Shown: piece after piece, positions 1 through 7,363 of the stretch
Position numbering within the stretch: position 1 is the stretch's first letter
Layout of the letters: every line of letters starts with the position of its first letter
From: Lachnospiraceae bacterium M18-1
GTDB taxonomy: Bacteria > Bacillota > Clostridia > Lachnospirales > Lachnospiraceae
Direction: 5' to 3'
DNA length: 25,211 nucleotides
NCBI GenBank assembly: GCA_000403295.2
Contig: KE159610.1
Location: forward strand, 1,096,079 to 1,121,289
Notes under the pieces: generated by a model
The model's input: the letters and a program-made list of their open reading frames with translations, nothing else
What the model was told of the DNA's origin: nothing
Database searches by the model: none
Made by a program: the position numbers and the translations under genes

Positions 1-250
1 CTTGCCCATGATCCGGCCTATAGCCCTGGTCATAGCCTTGCCCATGATCTGCCCTGTAGCCCTGGTCATAGCTTTGCTCATAACCAGGTCTGTAGCCCTG
101 GCCGTAGACTTGCCCATGATCCGCCCTGTAGCCCTGGTCATAGCTTTGCCCATAACCGGGTCTGTAGCTTTGGCCATAGCTCTGGTCATAGCCTGTCCGG
201 TAACCCTGTCCGGAACTTTCCGAATAATTCACACCGTATCTCTCTGTCAT
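1..250 (-). CDS. Tyr/Gly/Gln-rich repeat protein, N-terminal part (runs off window)
   Basis: The reading frame starts at ATG 250-248 and runs out of the window at base 1, so only the first 83 residues are seen. After a short head (MTERYGVNYSE) the chain is an imperfect 12-residue repeat of the type YDQGYRADHGQG, about five units, made almost only of Tyr, Gly, Gln, Arg, Asp and His. The DNA repeats with a 36-bp period. The ATG overlaps the TGA of the upstream SGNH hydrolase gene (ATGA), and the ribosome site GGAGGTGG lies inside the last codons of that gene, so the two are translationally coupled. No signal peptide is visible. Such low-complexity heads often precede a membrane or zinc-ribbon domain, but the C-terminal part is outside the window and no function can be given. 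Confidence 0.75.
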   Translation of the reverse strand, partial: MTERYGVNYSESSGQGYRTGYDQSYGQSYRPGYGQSYDQGYRADHGQVYGQGYRPGYEQSYDQGYRADHGQGYDQGYRPDHGQ

Positions 251-1005
251 AAAGAAGCCACCTCCGCCATACGTTTTGCCCAAACCGGGTAAAAATCTGG
301 TTTGAAATGGACTCCGTCCTCTTCATAGTATCGGTCAGACACCAGTTCTGTATTGTCCACATACGCGATCTGCTGCCTGTCGCACATCTCCCTCAGCGCT
401 TCATTATATGCATCCAGCTCCTGAAATAAAGGTTCTCTTTCCCTTTCCTGCTGCGATACCGGAAAAATAGAATTAATAAAAATCTTTGTATTCGGCACCT
501 CTTTCTGCATCTGCTTGATCACAGATTTGTACTTATCTATAAATGCATCCACATCCCCCTGGGTGGAGAGGATATCGTTCATGCCGTAAGACAAAAACAC
601 GACCTGGGGATTGAGTTCCTTCAGCTTCCCGATCTGTCCCTCCAGCCCTTCCAGTCCGGCTCCGATTTCTGCAACCACACTGGAAGCGTTCAATATGTCG
701 TACTCTGTAAATCCTGCCGTAATGGAATCGCCCATGACGGCCGCTGTGGCAAATATCTCTTTTATACTGCGGGTATCTTCCGCTTCTGCCTCTTTTTTCT
801 CCTGCTCCTCCAGATTCTGTATCTTTGTCTCGATCACGGTGACTTCCGCCGCTTCCGCCTGCTTTATGATCTCCAGCCCTTCCGATGTATCCACCTTTTT
901 CCTGGTCAGGCTTCCTACTGCTTCCACCGATATGATGACTACCGTCAGCACAGCCGCAAGCGCCAGCCCGGCGATCACCATGATTCTTTTACTTTTATTA
1001 TCCAA
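247..1005 (-). CDS. Membrane-anchored SGNH/GDSL-family hydrolase
   Basis: This 252-residue protein has one N-terminal membrane segment (about residues 8-28), then a charged, Glu-rich predicted coiled stretch (about 50-80) and an extracytoplasmic SGNH hydrolase domain. Visible blocks are GDSITAG (nucleophile Ser, block I), a Gly in the turn after IGAGLEGLEG (block II), YGMND (block III, Asn) and DGVHF (block V, Asp and His). Family members remove acyl or acetyl groups from cell-wall glycans or other carbohydrates; the substrate here is unknown. The start is TTG at 1005, preceded by GAGAGG at a rather long 14-nt spacing; an internal ATG at residue 9 would spoil the charged head before the membrane segment. 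A good promoter lies 50-75 bp upstream. Its stop overlaps the start of the Tyr/Gly/Gln repeat gene, so the two proteins probably work together at the cell surface. Confidence 0.85.
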   Translation of the reverse strand: MDNKSKRIMVIAGLALAAVLTVVIISVEAVGSLTRKKVDTSEGLEIIKQAEAAEVTVIETKIQNLEEQEKKEAEAEDTRSIKEIFATAAVMGDSITAGFTEYDILNASSVVAEIGAGLEGLEGQIGKLKELNPQVVFLSYGMNDILSTQGDVDAFIDKYKSVIKQMQKEVPNTKIFINSIFPVSQQEREREPLFQELDAYNEALREMCDRQQIAYVDNTELVSDRYYEEDGVHFKPDFYPVWAKRMAEVASL

Positions 1006-1053
1006 TGTTATTTATCGTACCTCTCTTATGTATTCTGGTTACAATATTTCTAT

Positions 1054-1082
1054 ATCATACGTTTTTTAACATAAAAAGTCAA
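1054..1082 (-). promoter_or_regulatory. Sigma-A type promoter for the SGNH hydrolase operon
   Basis: On the minus strand, TTGACT (-35, 1082-1077) and TATGAT (-10, 1059-1054) are separated by exactly 17 bp. Transcription would start near 1047, giving a leader of about 40 nt before the TTG start codon. Confidence 0.7.
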
Positions 1083-1121
1083 TGTCTGCGGTTCACTACA
1101 TCCAATTTTTGTGATAGAATG

Positions 1122-1268
1122 GTTATTATTCACGGCCTAACCGGCCGCTCATAGTAACGACATCTGCCATTTAAAATCGCCTTCGGCGATGGGGCAGATG
1201 TCATCGCCCCATCACTTTTATGGCGGCTAACCGTGCAGCAAGTGCACGGTTAGGCCGTGAACAGTAAC
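1122..1268. repeat. Structured palindromic repeat, full copy A (147 bp)
   Basis: The element is bounded by 22-bp near-perfect inverted ends (1122-1143 and 1247-1268, outermost GTTAttaTTCAC and GTGAACAGTAAC). Inside are a 10-bp stem (GACATCTGCC with GGCAGATGTC) enclosing a smaller hairpin ATCGCC-TTC-GGCGAT, then the constant stretch CGCCCCATCAC, then the hairpin CCGTGCA-GCAAG-TGCACGG. It is homologous along its whole length to the reverse complement of 12225-12372. It sits between two divergent genes and codes for nothing evident. Confidence 0.8.
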
Positions 1269-1276
1269 ATAAAATG

Positions 1277-1325
1277 GTTCACTGTTCACACCCTTTTGGT
1301 GCTCCAGTAACAGCATCCAGCCCAT
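1277..1325. repeat. Partial copy of the structured repeat (C)
   Basis: GTTCACTGTTCACACCC, then GGTGCTC, CAGTAAC and GCATCCAGCCCAT follow in the same order as in the reverse complement of the repeat at 12225-12372, but the copy stops after about 50 bp, before the return strand of the central stem. It lies 8 bp from full copy A and is closer in sequence to the distant copy B than to A. Confidence 0.6.
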
Positions 1326-1362
1326 AAATCAACACGATTCCCGATGATCGGAGGAAAAAATA

Positions 1363-1845
1363 TTGATCGCACTACAGCTTAAAAATACCAAAAATTTCAT
1401 GACGCACCTTCTGCTGTCAGACACCTTTGATAATTTTCTGTTTATTGAAGGCGAGATTGTCACCTTCAATACCTTTACCATAGACGGTTATATCCAGAAA
1501 GGATTTTATGAAGAATCTATGGACGGTTATTCCTCGTGGAAACAGCTGCGGGAACTATGCTTTTCGATCATCAAAGGAAAACGGACTCCGCTGAGCTTCC
1601 GGTTCGTATTCAGTCTGTCTCCTGAGAATATTGCAAGGCTGATCGAACAAAAGGGGCTGGATTTTCAGGCAGCCGACGTACAGGGGCTGTACCTCAATAT
1701 CCGCTTCGACGGCGCCCGCCTCCAGTGTATCACCGGAACCTCTCTGAACACATTTTCCATGGATAAATCCCTGGAGCGCGAGTGGGATGCCATGGTCCCC
1801 AGATTCTTTGACAAGAAGGGGCTTGCTTTTGAGCCTGAGGAGTGA
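1363..1845 (+). CDS. DUF5721-like protein of unknown function
   Basis: This soluble protein of 160 residues has no signal peptide or membrane segment. Its start is TTG at 1363, set by GAGG/GGAGG at 1350-1354 with 8-nt spacing. The pattern (MIALQLKNTKNFMTHLL at the head, a central FxIxGxIQKGFY-like strand, SxENIARLIEQ, then a beta stretch ending in DKSLEREWD) matches my recollection of the DUF5721 family, common in Lachnospiraceae and about this length. The function is unknown. The gene stands alone, downstream of two copies of the structured repeat and convergent with the next gene. Confidence 0.7.
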   Translation: MIALQLKNTKNFMTHLLLSDTFDNFLFIEGEIVTFNTFTIDGYIQKGFYEESMDGYSSWKQLRELCFSIIKGKRTPLSFRFVFSLSPENIARLIEQKGLDFQAADVQGLYLNIRFDGARLQCITGTSLNTFSMDKSLEREWDAMVPRFFDKKGLAFEPEE

Positions 1846-1877
1846 TCCTCTGCCCGGGGCATCTTATGGCAGAGGAT
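1845..1877 (+). terminator. Hairpin just after the DUF5721-like gene
   Basis: A perfect 10-bp stem, ATCCTCTGCC with GGCAGAGGAT, with a 13-nt loop begins at the last base of the stop codon. No T-run follows, so it may be a 3' end stabiliser or weak terminator instead of a classical intrinsic terminator. Confidence 0.4.
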
Positions 1878-1921
1878 GCGGTCATGCAAGAGTCCCGGCT
1901 CATCCTCCGTCTGAAAAAAAT

Positions 1922-1952
1922 GGCCGGAACTTCTGCAGTTTCCGGCCCAAAA
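1922..1952 (-). terminator. Intrinsic terminator for the small membrane protein gene
   Basis: GGCCGGAA pairs with TTCCGGCC across a 10-nt loop. On the minus strand it is followed by a run of T (the A-run at 1914-1920 on the plus strand). On the plus strand it is followed by AAAAA, so it works best for the minus-strand gene at 1963-2310. Confidence 0.7.
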
Positions 1953-1962
1953 AGCACAATTT

Positions 1963-2310
1963 TCAGAAATATTTATTTTTTAACTTCGTCGTATAGACCA
2001 TATACCAGACCAACATCCCGAGAAATACTGCAAGCCCGGTATAATCCAGTACCGGAATTGGCGTCACAAAGCAGTGTATCATATCGATCACTCCATATAC
2101 TGTTGCCGTGATTCCGAAAACCAGCACCGCCGGCAGCGCTTTTTTCACAAATGCAGCTTTATCTCTGCACATATACTCCGAATACTTCTTTCCAAGGAGA
2201 AGCGTTTCATTGATACTCCCGGTCCTCCTCATCTGTATATAGGCATACAGTCCATAAATCCCACATCCAAAAGCCATGATACTGACAAAGCCAAAAACAT
2301 TCTCATCCAT
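1963..2310 (-). CDS. Small membrane protein, function unknown
   Basis: This protein of 115 residues has three likely membrane segments: about residues 5-25 (FVSIMAFGCGIYGLYAYI), 58-80 (ALPAVLVFGITATVYGVIDM) and 88-108 (LDYTGLAVFLGMLVWYMVY). A charged loop between the first two contains MRRTGSINETLLLGKK. The tail KLKNKYF is basic, as expected for a cytoplasmic end. No catalytic motif is visible and I do not recognise the family. The start ATG has a purine-rich GGAAAGGA at a long spacing. The gene is convergent with the DUF5721-like gene and divergent from the CYTH gene, with its own terminator. Confidence 0.65.
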   Translation of the reverse strand: MDENVFGFVSIMAFGCGIYGLYAYIQMRRTGSINETLLLGKKYSEYMCRDKAAFVKKALPAVLVFGITATVYGVIDMIHCFVTPIPVLDYTGLAVFLGMLVWYMVYTTKLKNKYF

Positions 2311-2394
2311 TTTGATCTGATATTCCTTTCCTAAATTAACTATAACTTCCTATAACTTCAGTGTAGCAGAAGGCTCAAAAAAATGCAATCGGCG

Positions 2395-2423
2395 TTTACT
2401 TTTTTTCTCCGGCGTATTATGAT
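2395..2423 (+). promoter_or_regulatory. Promoter of the CYTH-domain gene
   Basis: TTTACT (2395-2400) and TATGAT (2418-2423) are 17 bp apart. Transcription would start near 2430, leaving a leader of about 24 nt that carries GAGGAGG at 2441-2447. Confidence 0.65.
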
Positions 2424-2453
2424 ATCTATAAAACATCTGCGAGGAGGCTATCC

Positions 2454-2903
2454 ATGGAAATTGAACGCAAATATTTAATTGAACGCTCAAAAATCCCCTT
2501 TGACCCGAAGGACTACCCATGCCGCAGGATCGAACAGGGATATCTGTGCACCGAGCCGGTCGTAAGAATCCGGCGTGATAATGACGACTATTACCTGACT
2601 TACAAATCAAAGGGCCTTCTGGTCCGGGAAGAGTACAACCTGCCGCTTACCCGCGAGGCATACGCCCACCTGATCAAAAAAGCGGACGGGCATCTGATTT
2701 CAAAGGACCGCTATGTCATCCCCCTGGAAGGCGGCCTGAACATCGAGCTGGACTTTTTCTCAGGTTTTCTGGACGGCATGATCTTTGCAGAGGTCGAATT
2801 TCCGGATGAAGCGTCGGCCAATTCCTTCCAGCCCCCAAGCTGGTTCGGAGAAGATGTTACCTGTTCCCCCCGATACCAGAACAGCACGCTGAGCCGGATG
2901 TAG
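2454..2903 (+). CDS. CYTH-domain triphosphate tunnel metalloenzyme
   Basis: This protein of 149 residues begins with the family signature ExExK (E2, E4, K6 in MEIERKYLI), which binds the metal and triphosphate in the tunnel of CYTH enzymes. Further typical elements are a strand with RIRR (VVRIRRDNDDYYLTYKSKG), the KxR pair in SKDRYVIP and the acidic strands IELDFFSG and FAEVEFPDE. Short bacterial members of this family hydrolyse inorganic tripolyphosphate or related triphosphates; the exact substrate cannot be told from sequence. The length is normal. GAGGAGG lies 6 nt before the ATG, and the gene has its own promoter. It appears to be a single-gene unit. Confidence 0.88.
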   Translation: MEIERKYLIERSKIPFDPKDYPCRRIEQGYLCTEPVVRIRRDNDDYYLTYKSKGLLVREEYNLPLTREAYAHLIKKADGHLISKDRYVIPLEGGLNIELDFFSGFLDGMIFAEVEFPDEASANSFQPPSWFGEDVTCSPRYQNSTLSRM

Positions 2904-3107
2904 TTCTCAAAAACCTTATGCCGTCCTCATAGTCTCCCCTTTATCTTTCGTGTGCTCCATTTTGTATGCAGAACAAATATTTTCTCCGTTTTGTTGTATA
3001 ATAACCCGTATGGGGAAATCATTGCTATAATTCAGAAAAGAGATACAGCCTTTTTTCGACATTCAACAGATTTCCCGGGAATATTTTTCCCTGTACGGAG
3101 GTGCATC

Positions 3108-3497
3108 GTGGCGAATATACAGCTTGCATACAATTTAAAAAGATATCGGGAAGCTTACGGATTTACACAGCAGGCATTGGCTGAGAGGATCAGCATCTCC
3201 CGTCAGGCGTATTCCAACTATGAGACCGCAAAAAGAGATCCTGACCTGGATCTGCTGACAAAGCTGTGCGAGGTTTATTCCATCACATTGGACCAGCTGG
3301 TCCGCACGCCGTTCTCGGAAGATGAGTTCCGGGAATCCAGGGCTCCTTATCATATCTCCTACCGCAGCGGTACGGATGACATCCTCTATCTGACCGACGA
3401 GGAGATCCGGTTTGTGCTTGAGTACCGCGGCGCCGAGTGGGAACGTCAGCATCTTGTCGCATATGTACTGAATCATATCAATCCGCAGGGCCGGTGA
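3108..3497 (+). CDS. Small XRE-family helix-turn-helix regulator
   Basis: The gene encodes 129 residues. I chose the GTG at 3108 because GGAGG (3097-3101) stands 6 nt before it; the open frame reaches further upstream but that part is not gene-like. The Cro/cI-type HTH covers about residues 6-60: LKRYREAYGFTQQALAERI, then ISRQAYSNYETAKRDPDLDLL. It is followed by the usual tail helix LCEVYSITLDQLV. The C-terminal 65 residues (YRSGTDDILYLTDEEIRFVLEYR) are not a recognised domain. A -10-like TATAAT at 2997-3002 may belong to its promoter, although no good -35 is visible. It lies upstream of pckA in the same direction, but pckA has its own promoter, so a regulatory link is only possible. Confidence 0.82.
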   Translation: MANIQLAYNLKRYREAYGFTQQALAERISISRQAYSNYETAKRDPDLDLLTKLCEVYSITLDQLVRTPFSEDEFRESRAPYHISYRSGTDDILYLTDEEIRFVLEYRGAEWERQHLVAYVLNHINPQGR

Positions 3498-3601
3498 GCC
3501 GATCACCCGCCCTGTTTTTGCGTCTGTCCTGAAAGAGGATTCTTTTTTTCAGCAAAACCGCTTTTTTCTATCAGTATTTCAAAAATTTTGGAGAATTGTT
3601 A

Positions 3602-3629
3602 TTGATTTTATCGCTTTATTATGTATAAT
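3602..3629 (+). promoter_or_regulatory. Promoter of pckA
   Basis: TTGATT (3602-3607) and a perfect TATAAT (3624-3629) are 16 bp apart. Transcription would start near 3636, which gives an 85-nt leader. No riboswitch-like fold is evident in that leader. Confidence 0.7.
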
Positions 3630-3721
3630 ATGATATTGAAGTTAAAGTGTTTGTTTTGCTGGAAGGATGTCATATATTCCTGCGTACACAGACAAATATT
3701 GAAGAAGAGAGGTTAATGAAG

Positions 3722-5326
3722 ATGGCAGAACTCAATTTAAGTAAGTATGGTATTACCGGAACTACGGAAATTGTACACAATCCTTCTTATGAGATGTTAT
3801 TTGAAGAGGAAACAAGACCTGATCTGGAAGGTTTTGAAAAGGGCCAGTTAAGTGAACTGGGTGCAGTCAATGTAATGACTGGTATCTATACAGGCCGTTC
3901 ACCAAAAGATAAGTTTATCGTCATGGATGAAAATTCCAAGGATACTGTATGGTGGACTTCTGATGAATACAAAAATGACAACCATCCGGCTTCTGAAGAG
4001 ACATGGGCTGTTGTAAAGGATCTTGCGCTGAAAGAGCTTTCCAACAAGAGACTTTTTGTAATAGATGCATTCTGCGGAACAAACGCAGATACCCGCATGG
4101 CGATCCGTTTCATCATGGAAGTGGCATGGCAGGCACATTTTGTAAAGAATATGTTCATCCAGCCTACCGATGAAGAACTGGCAAACTTTGAGCCTGATTT
4201 CGTTGTTTACAATGCTTCCAAGGCAAAAGTTGAAAATTATAAAGAGTTAGGCCTGAATTCAGAAACAGCTGCAATGTTCAATATCACAAGCCGCGAGCAG
4301 GTTATCCTCAATACATGGTACGGCGGAGAGATGAAAAAGGGTATGTTCTCCATGATGAATTACTACCTGCCGCTCAAGGGCATCGCTTCCATGCACTGCT
4401 CTGCAAACACAGATATGAACGGTGAAAATACCGCGATCTTCTTCGGTCTTTCCGGAACAGGCAAGACAACCCTTTCCACAGACCCGAAGCGTCTCCTCAT
4501 CGGCGACGACGAGCACGGCTGGGATGACAACGGCGTATTCAACTTCGAAGGCGGCTGCTACGCAAAGGTCATCAACCTGGATAAAGAATCTGAGCCGGAT
4601 ATCTACAACGCGATCAAGCGCAACGCTCTTCTGGAGAACGTAACGCTGGACGAGAACGGCAAGATTGATTTCAACGATAAGAGCGTGACTGAGAATACAC
4701 GTGTATCTTACCCGATCGACCATATTGAAAAGATTGTTCGTCCGGTATCCGCAGCTCCGGCAGCGAAGGAAGTGATCTTCCTGTCCGCAGATGCGTTCGG
4801 CGTACTTCCTCCGGTATCTATCCTGACTCCGGAGCAGACACAGTATTACTTCCTCTCAGGCTTTACCGCAAAGCTTGCCGGAACAGAGCGCGGTATCACA
4901 GAGCCGACACCGACCTTCTCCGCATGCTTCGGACAGGCGTTCCTGGAACTGCATCCGACAAAGTACGGCGAAGAGCTTGTAAAGAGAATGGAAGCAAACG
5001 GCGCGAAGGCATATCTGGTAAATACCGGATGGAACGGCACAGGCAAGCGTATCACCATCAAGGATACCCGTGGTATCATCGACGCGATCCTGAACGGCGA
5101 TATCCTGAACGCACCGACTAAGAAGATCCCGTACTTCAACTTCGAAGTTCCGACAGAGCTTCCGGGCGTAGATTCCGGTATCCTGGATCCCCGCGATACT
5201 TACGCAGATGCTGCTGAGTGGGAGACCAAGGCAAAGGATCTGGCTGAGAGATTCGTCAAGAACTTTAAAAAATATGAGGGCAATGAGGCTGGTAAGGCTT
5301 TGGTTTCCGCTGGACCTCAGTTATAA
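3722..5326 (+). CDS. pckA: Phosphoenolpyruvate carboxykinase (ATP)
   Basis: This 534-residue protein interconverts oxaloacetate + ATP and PEP + CO2 + ADP (EC 4.1.1.49). In anaerobic gut bacteria it often runs in the carboxylating direction on the way to succinate. Diagnostic stretches are all present: [43 protein letters not shown], the kinase-1 P-loop [11 protein letters not shown], the metal site [25 protein letters not shown], and [11 protein letters not shown] near the adenine site. The length matches bacterial ATP-type enzymes. The start chosen is ATG 3722, 9 nt after AGAGAGG; ATG 3716 is also in frame but only 3 nt from it. The gene is monocistronic, with a promoter in front and a strong terminator behind. 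Codon use is even and strongly biased, as for a highly expressed core gene. Confidence 0.97.
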   Translation: MAELNLSKYGITGTTEIVHNPSYEMLFEEETRPDLEGFEKGQLSELGAVNVMTGIYTGRSPKDKFIVMDENSKDTVWWTSDEYKNDNHPASEETWAVVKDLALKELSNKRLFVIDAFCGTNADTRMAIRFIMEVAWQAHFVKNMFIQPTDEELANFEPDFVVYNASKAKVENYKELGLNSETAAMFNITSREQVILNTWYGGEMKKGMFSMMNYYLPLKGIASMHCSANTDMNGENTAIFFGLSGTGKTTLSTDPKRLLIGDDEHGWDDNGVFNFEGGCYAKVINLDKESEPDIYNAIKRNALLENVTLDENGKIDFNDKSVTENTRVSYPIDHIEKIVRPVSAAPAAKEVIFLSADAFGVLPPVSILTPEQTQYYFLSGFTAKLAGTERGITEPTPTFSACFGQAFLELHPTKYGEELVKRMEANGAKAYLVNTGWNGTGKRITIKDTRGIIDAILNGDILNAPTKKIPYFNFEVPTELPGVDSGILDPRDTYADAAEWETKAKDLAERFVKNFKKYEGNEAGKALVSAGPQL

Positions 5327-5359
5327 ATATAAATCCAAGATTGATTGGATTCAGACTAC

Positions 5360-5394
5360 AAGAAACAGGGGCAAAAAGCTCCTGTTTCTTTCTT
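5360..5394 (+). terminator. Intrinsic terminator of pckA
   Basis: AAGAAACAGGGGC (5360-5372) pairs with GCTCCTGTTTCTT (5378-5390) across an AAAAA loop, with one G-T wobble. TCTT follows. The hairpin begins 34 bp after the pckA stop codon. Confidence 0.85.
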
Positions 5395-5396
5395 AA

Positions 5397-5438
5397 GAAC
5401 TGTCCGGAAAGAATCTGCAGGATTTTTCTGGACAGTTC
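5397..5438 (+). promoter_or_regulatory. Leader hairpin upstream of azlC
   Basis: GAACTGTCCGGAAA (5397-5410) pairs with TTTCTGGACAGTTC (5425-5438) through 14 bp with one wobble, directly after the pckA terminator and 31 bp before the azlC start. No T-run follows. It may be an attenuator or protein-binding leader for the azlCD transcript, or a barrier to read-through. Confidence 0.45.
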
Positions 5439-5468
5439 CTTACTGCAGGTCAGGAGGAATTGATATCA

Positions 5469-6161
5469 ATGAAAACAAAAGCATTCAAAGCCGCCCTGCC
5501 TTATACGCTCCCCATCTGTATCGGCTTTCTTTTTTTGGGCATGTCCTATGGATTTCTCATGAGGAGCAAAGGCTTTTCCTTTGTCTATCCCATGTTCATG
5601 AGCCTGTTCATCTTTGCCGGTTCTATGGAATTTGTCACCGTGGAGCTGCTGCTGTCCGCTTTTCATCCGCTGCATGCCTTTTTCCTGGCGCTGATGGTCA
5701 ATGCGAGGCACCTATTCTACGGCATATCTATGCTGGAAAAGTACAAGAATACGGGCTGGAAAAAGCCCTATCTGATCTACGGGATGTGCGACGAGTCCTT
5801 TACCATCAACTGCACCGTAGCGCCGCCCCCGGATGTAGACAGGGGATGGTTCATGTTCTTTGTAACACTGCTGAATCAGATTTACTGGGTCGCGGGCGCG
5901 ACTGCGGGAGCCCTTCTGGGATATGTCATACATTTTGATACGACAGGCATCGAGTTTGTCATGACCGCACTCTTTGTCGTGATGTTCATCAACCAGTGGG
6001 AGGAATCCAGGGACCACCGCCCGGCCCTCACCGGCCTGGGCTGTTCACTGCTCTGCCTGCTGGTATTCGGGAGCCAGGGCTTTATACTGCCTGCCATGGC
6101 CCTGATCATCCTGTGTTTTTCTATCGGCAGAAAATACGGCAGGAAGGAGGAGAAGCCATGA
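5469..6161 (+). CDS. azlC: AzlC-family branched-chain amino-acid exporter, large subunit
   Basis: This 230-residue integral membrane protein has seven or so hydrophobic segments. The AzlC pattern is clear: an N-terminal [21 protein letters not shown], then [13 protein letters not shown], the family hallmark [12 protein letters not shown], and DESFTINC followed by a [12 protein letters not shown] segment. With AzlD it forms a two-component exporter for leucine/valine-type amino acids and their analogues. The start is ATG 5469, 11 nt after AGGAGG; the TTG at 5460 is too close to that site. Its TGA overlaps the ATG of azlD (ATGA), so the pair is translationally coupled. Confidence 0.92.
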   Translation: MKTKAFKAALPYTLPICIGFLFLGMSYGFLMRSKGFSFVYPMFMSLFIFAGSMEFVTVELLLSAFHPLHAFFLALMVNARHLFYGISMLEKYKNTGWKKPYLIYGMCDESFTINCTVAPPPDVDRGWFMFFVTLLNQIYWVAGATAGALLGYVIHFDTTGIEFVMTALFVVMFINQWEESRDHRPALTGLGCSLLCLLVFGSQGFILPAMALIILCFSIGRKYGRKEEKP

Positions 6162-6481
6162 CAGCCGCACAGAGTATTCTCACGATTGCTGCCGTCGTGC
6201 TGGGAACCATGGCGACGCGCTTTCTTCCTTTTTTCATATTTCCGGAAGGAAAGGAGCCGCCGCGCTATATTACATATCTCGGAACGGTCCTGCCCTATGC
6301 GGTCATCGGGCTGCTGGTGGTGTACTGCTTAAAGGACGCGTTTTCCGGCGGACATTTTGCCCTGCCGGAGCTGATCGCCATTCTTTTTATCGTTGTTCTG
6401 CATAAGTGGAAAAAGAATACCCTGCTGAGTATTGGAGGAGGGACGGTTTTGTATATGTTTCTGGTACAGACCATTTTTTAA
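6158..6481 (+). CDS. azlD: AzlD-family branched-chain amino-acid exporter, small subunit
   Basis: This protein of 107 residues has four hydrophobic segments and the AzlD pattern [10 protein letters not shown], then [25 protein letters not shown], then [33 protein letters not shown]. It is the small membrane partner of AzlC. The start ATG overlaps the azlC stop, with AGGAGGAG just upstream. Length and order are those of the known pair. Confidence 0.92.
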   Translation: MTAAQSILTIAAVVLGTMATRFLPFFIFPEGKEPPRYITYLGTVLPYAVIGLLVVYCLKDAFSGGHFALPELIAILFIVVLHKWKKNTLLSIGGGTVLYMFLVQTIF

Positions 6482-6508
6482 TAAAATAAGTAGATGGAGG
6501 TTTTCAAA

Positions 6509-7084
6509 ATGGAAAAGAAACTATCAAGAGAAGACGCATGGAAACTGCTGACGGACTACACGAAATCCCCAGCTCTGCAGCAGCACGCTCTGGCTGTAGA
6601 AGCTGTCATGAGCCACTTCGGACGCCTCAGCGGAGATGATGAGGAAGTCTGGGGTGTGGCCGGACTGCTGCACGACCTGGATTATGAACAGTTCCCGGAG
6701 GAGCATTGCAAAAAGGCAGAAGAGATCATGCGGAACGAGGGAATTGACGAGGTCTACATCCGCGCCATGAGCTGTCACGGATATGGACTCTGCACGGATA
6801 CCAGGCCGGAAAGCCAGATGGAGAAGGTGCTGTATACGATCGACGAACTGACCGGCCTGATCAATGCGGCATGCCTGATGCGTCCTTCGAAGAGCGTATT
6901 GGATCTGGAGGTCAAGTCCGTAAAGAAAAAATTCAAGGACAAGCGTTTCGCCGCAGGCGTAGACCGTGACGTCATCCGCAAGGGCTGTGAAATGCTGGGG
7001 ATGGAACTGGACGAGGTGATCCGGGAGACCATTGAGGGGATGAAGGAAAAGGCTGAGGAAATCGGATTGAAAGGAAATCTGTAG
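6509..7084 (+). CDS. HD-domain metal-dependent hydrolase
   Basis: This soluble protein of 191 residues carries an HD domain. Visible metal ligands are H26 (ALQQHALAV), the HD pair H55-D56 (GLLHDLDYEQ), H66, H90 (AMSCHGYG) and D112 (YTIDELTG). The arrangement H...HD...H...D is that of HD phosphohydrolases. Members of this short type act on nucleotides or similar phosphate esters; the substrate is unknown. TGGAGG lies 8 nt before the chosen ATG; an in-frame ATG at 6494 overlaps that site and is unlikely. The gene starts 27 bp after azlD and may be co-transcribed with azlCD. The C-terminal part is a charged helical stretch. Confidence 0.88.
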   Translation: MEKKLSREDAWKLLTDYTKSPALQQHALAVEAVMSHFGRLSGDDEEVWGVAGLLHDLDYEQFPEEHCKKAEEIMRNEGIDEVYIRAMSCHGYGLCTDTRPESQMEKVLYTIDELTGLINAACLMRPSKSVLDLEVKSVKKKFKDKRFAAGVDRDVIRKGCEMLGMELDEVIRETIEGMKEKAEEIGLKGNL

Positions 7085-7245
7085 CTTGCCGCTTCCCTGT
7101 TCAGGTTCCGTTTTGAGGAACAAGAAGAATGAAAAATTGCTTTCATAGTTGGGAAACATCGTTAAAAGGTTTAAGGGGCTTTCTTTGTCAAAGTGCAGCG
7201 GCGTTCTTAACAGGCCATGCCAGCGGAAAGGGGGGAATCGCGGGC

Positions 7246-7270
7246 GGCGGGATAATCTGTACTGCCCGCC
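7246..7270. other. GC-rich hairpin in the gap after the surface-protein gene
   Basis: The gap 7085-7363 holds no gene. GGCGGG (7246-7251) and CCCGCC (7265-7270) form a short stem between the two convergent genes. No T-run follows on either strand, so a terminator role is uncertain. The part from about 7265 to 7363 includes the shifted-frame remnant of a surface-anchor tail. Confidence 0.35.
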
Positions 7271-7363
7271 CCCCCTGTGTTATATTATGTGGCTGGTGCT
7301 CCTGCTTTCATTTTCCTCCTGCGTTTGATAATAACAGCCGCCGTACCCATAAGCAATTCGCTG

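Noticed and set aside
1..200. Regular 36-bp repetition that could suggest a CRISPR array
   Set aside because: There are no unique spacers; the repeat units are contiguous, imperfect and in frame within a coding sequence.
2..292. A plus-strand open frame made of repeats of PVALVIALPM type
   Set aside because: It is the antisense of the Tyr/Gly/Gln repeat gene. The minus frame has a ribosome site and is coupled to the hydrolase; the plus frame has neither.
4259..4723. Long open frames antisense to pckA
   Set aside because: They are shadows of strongly biased codon use in pckA; no ribosome sites or domains.
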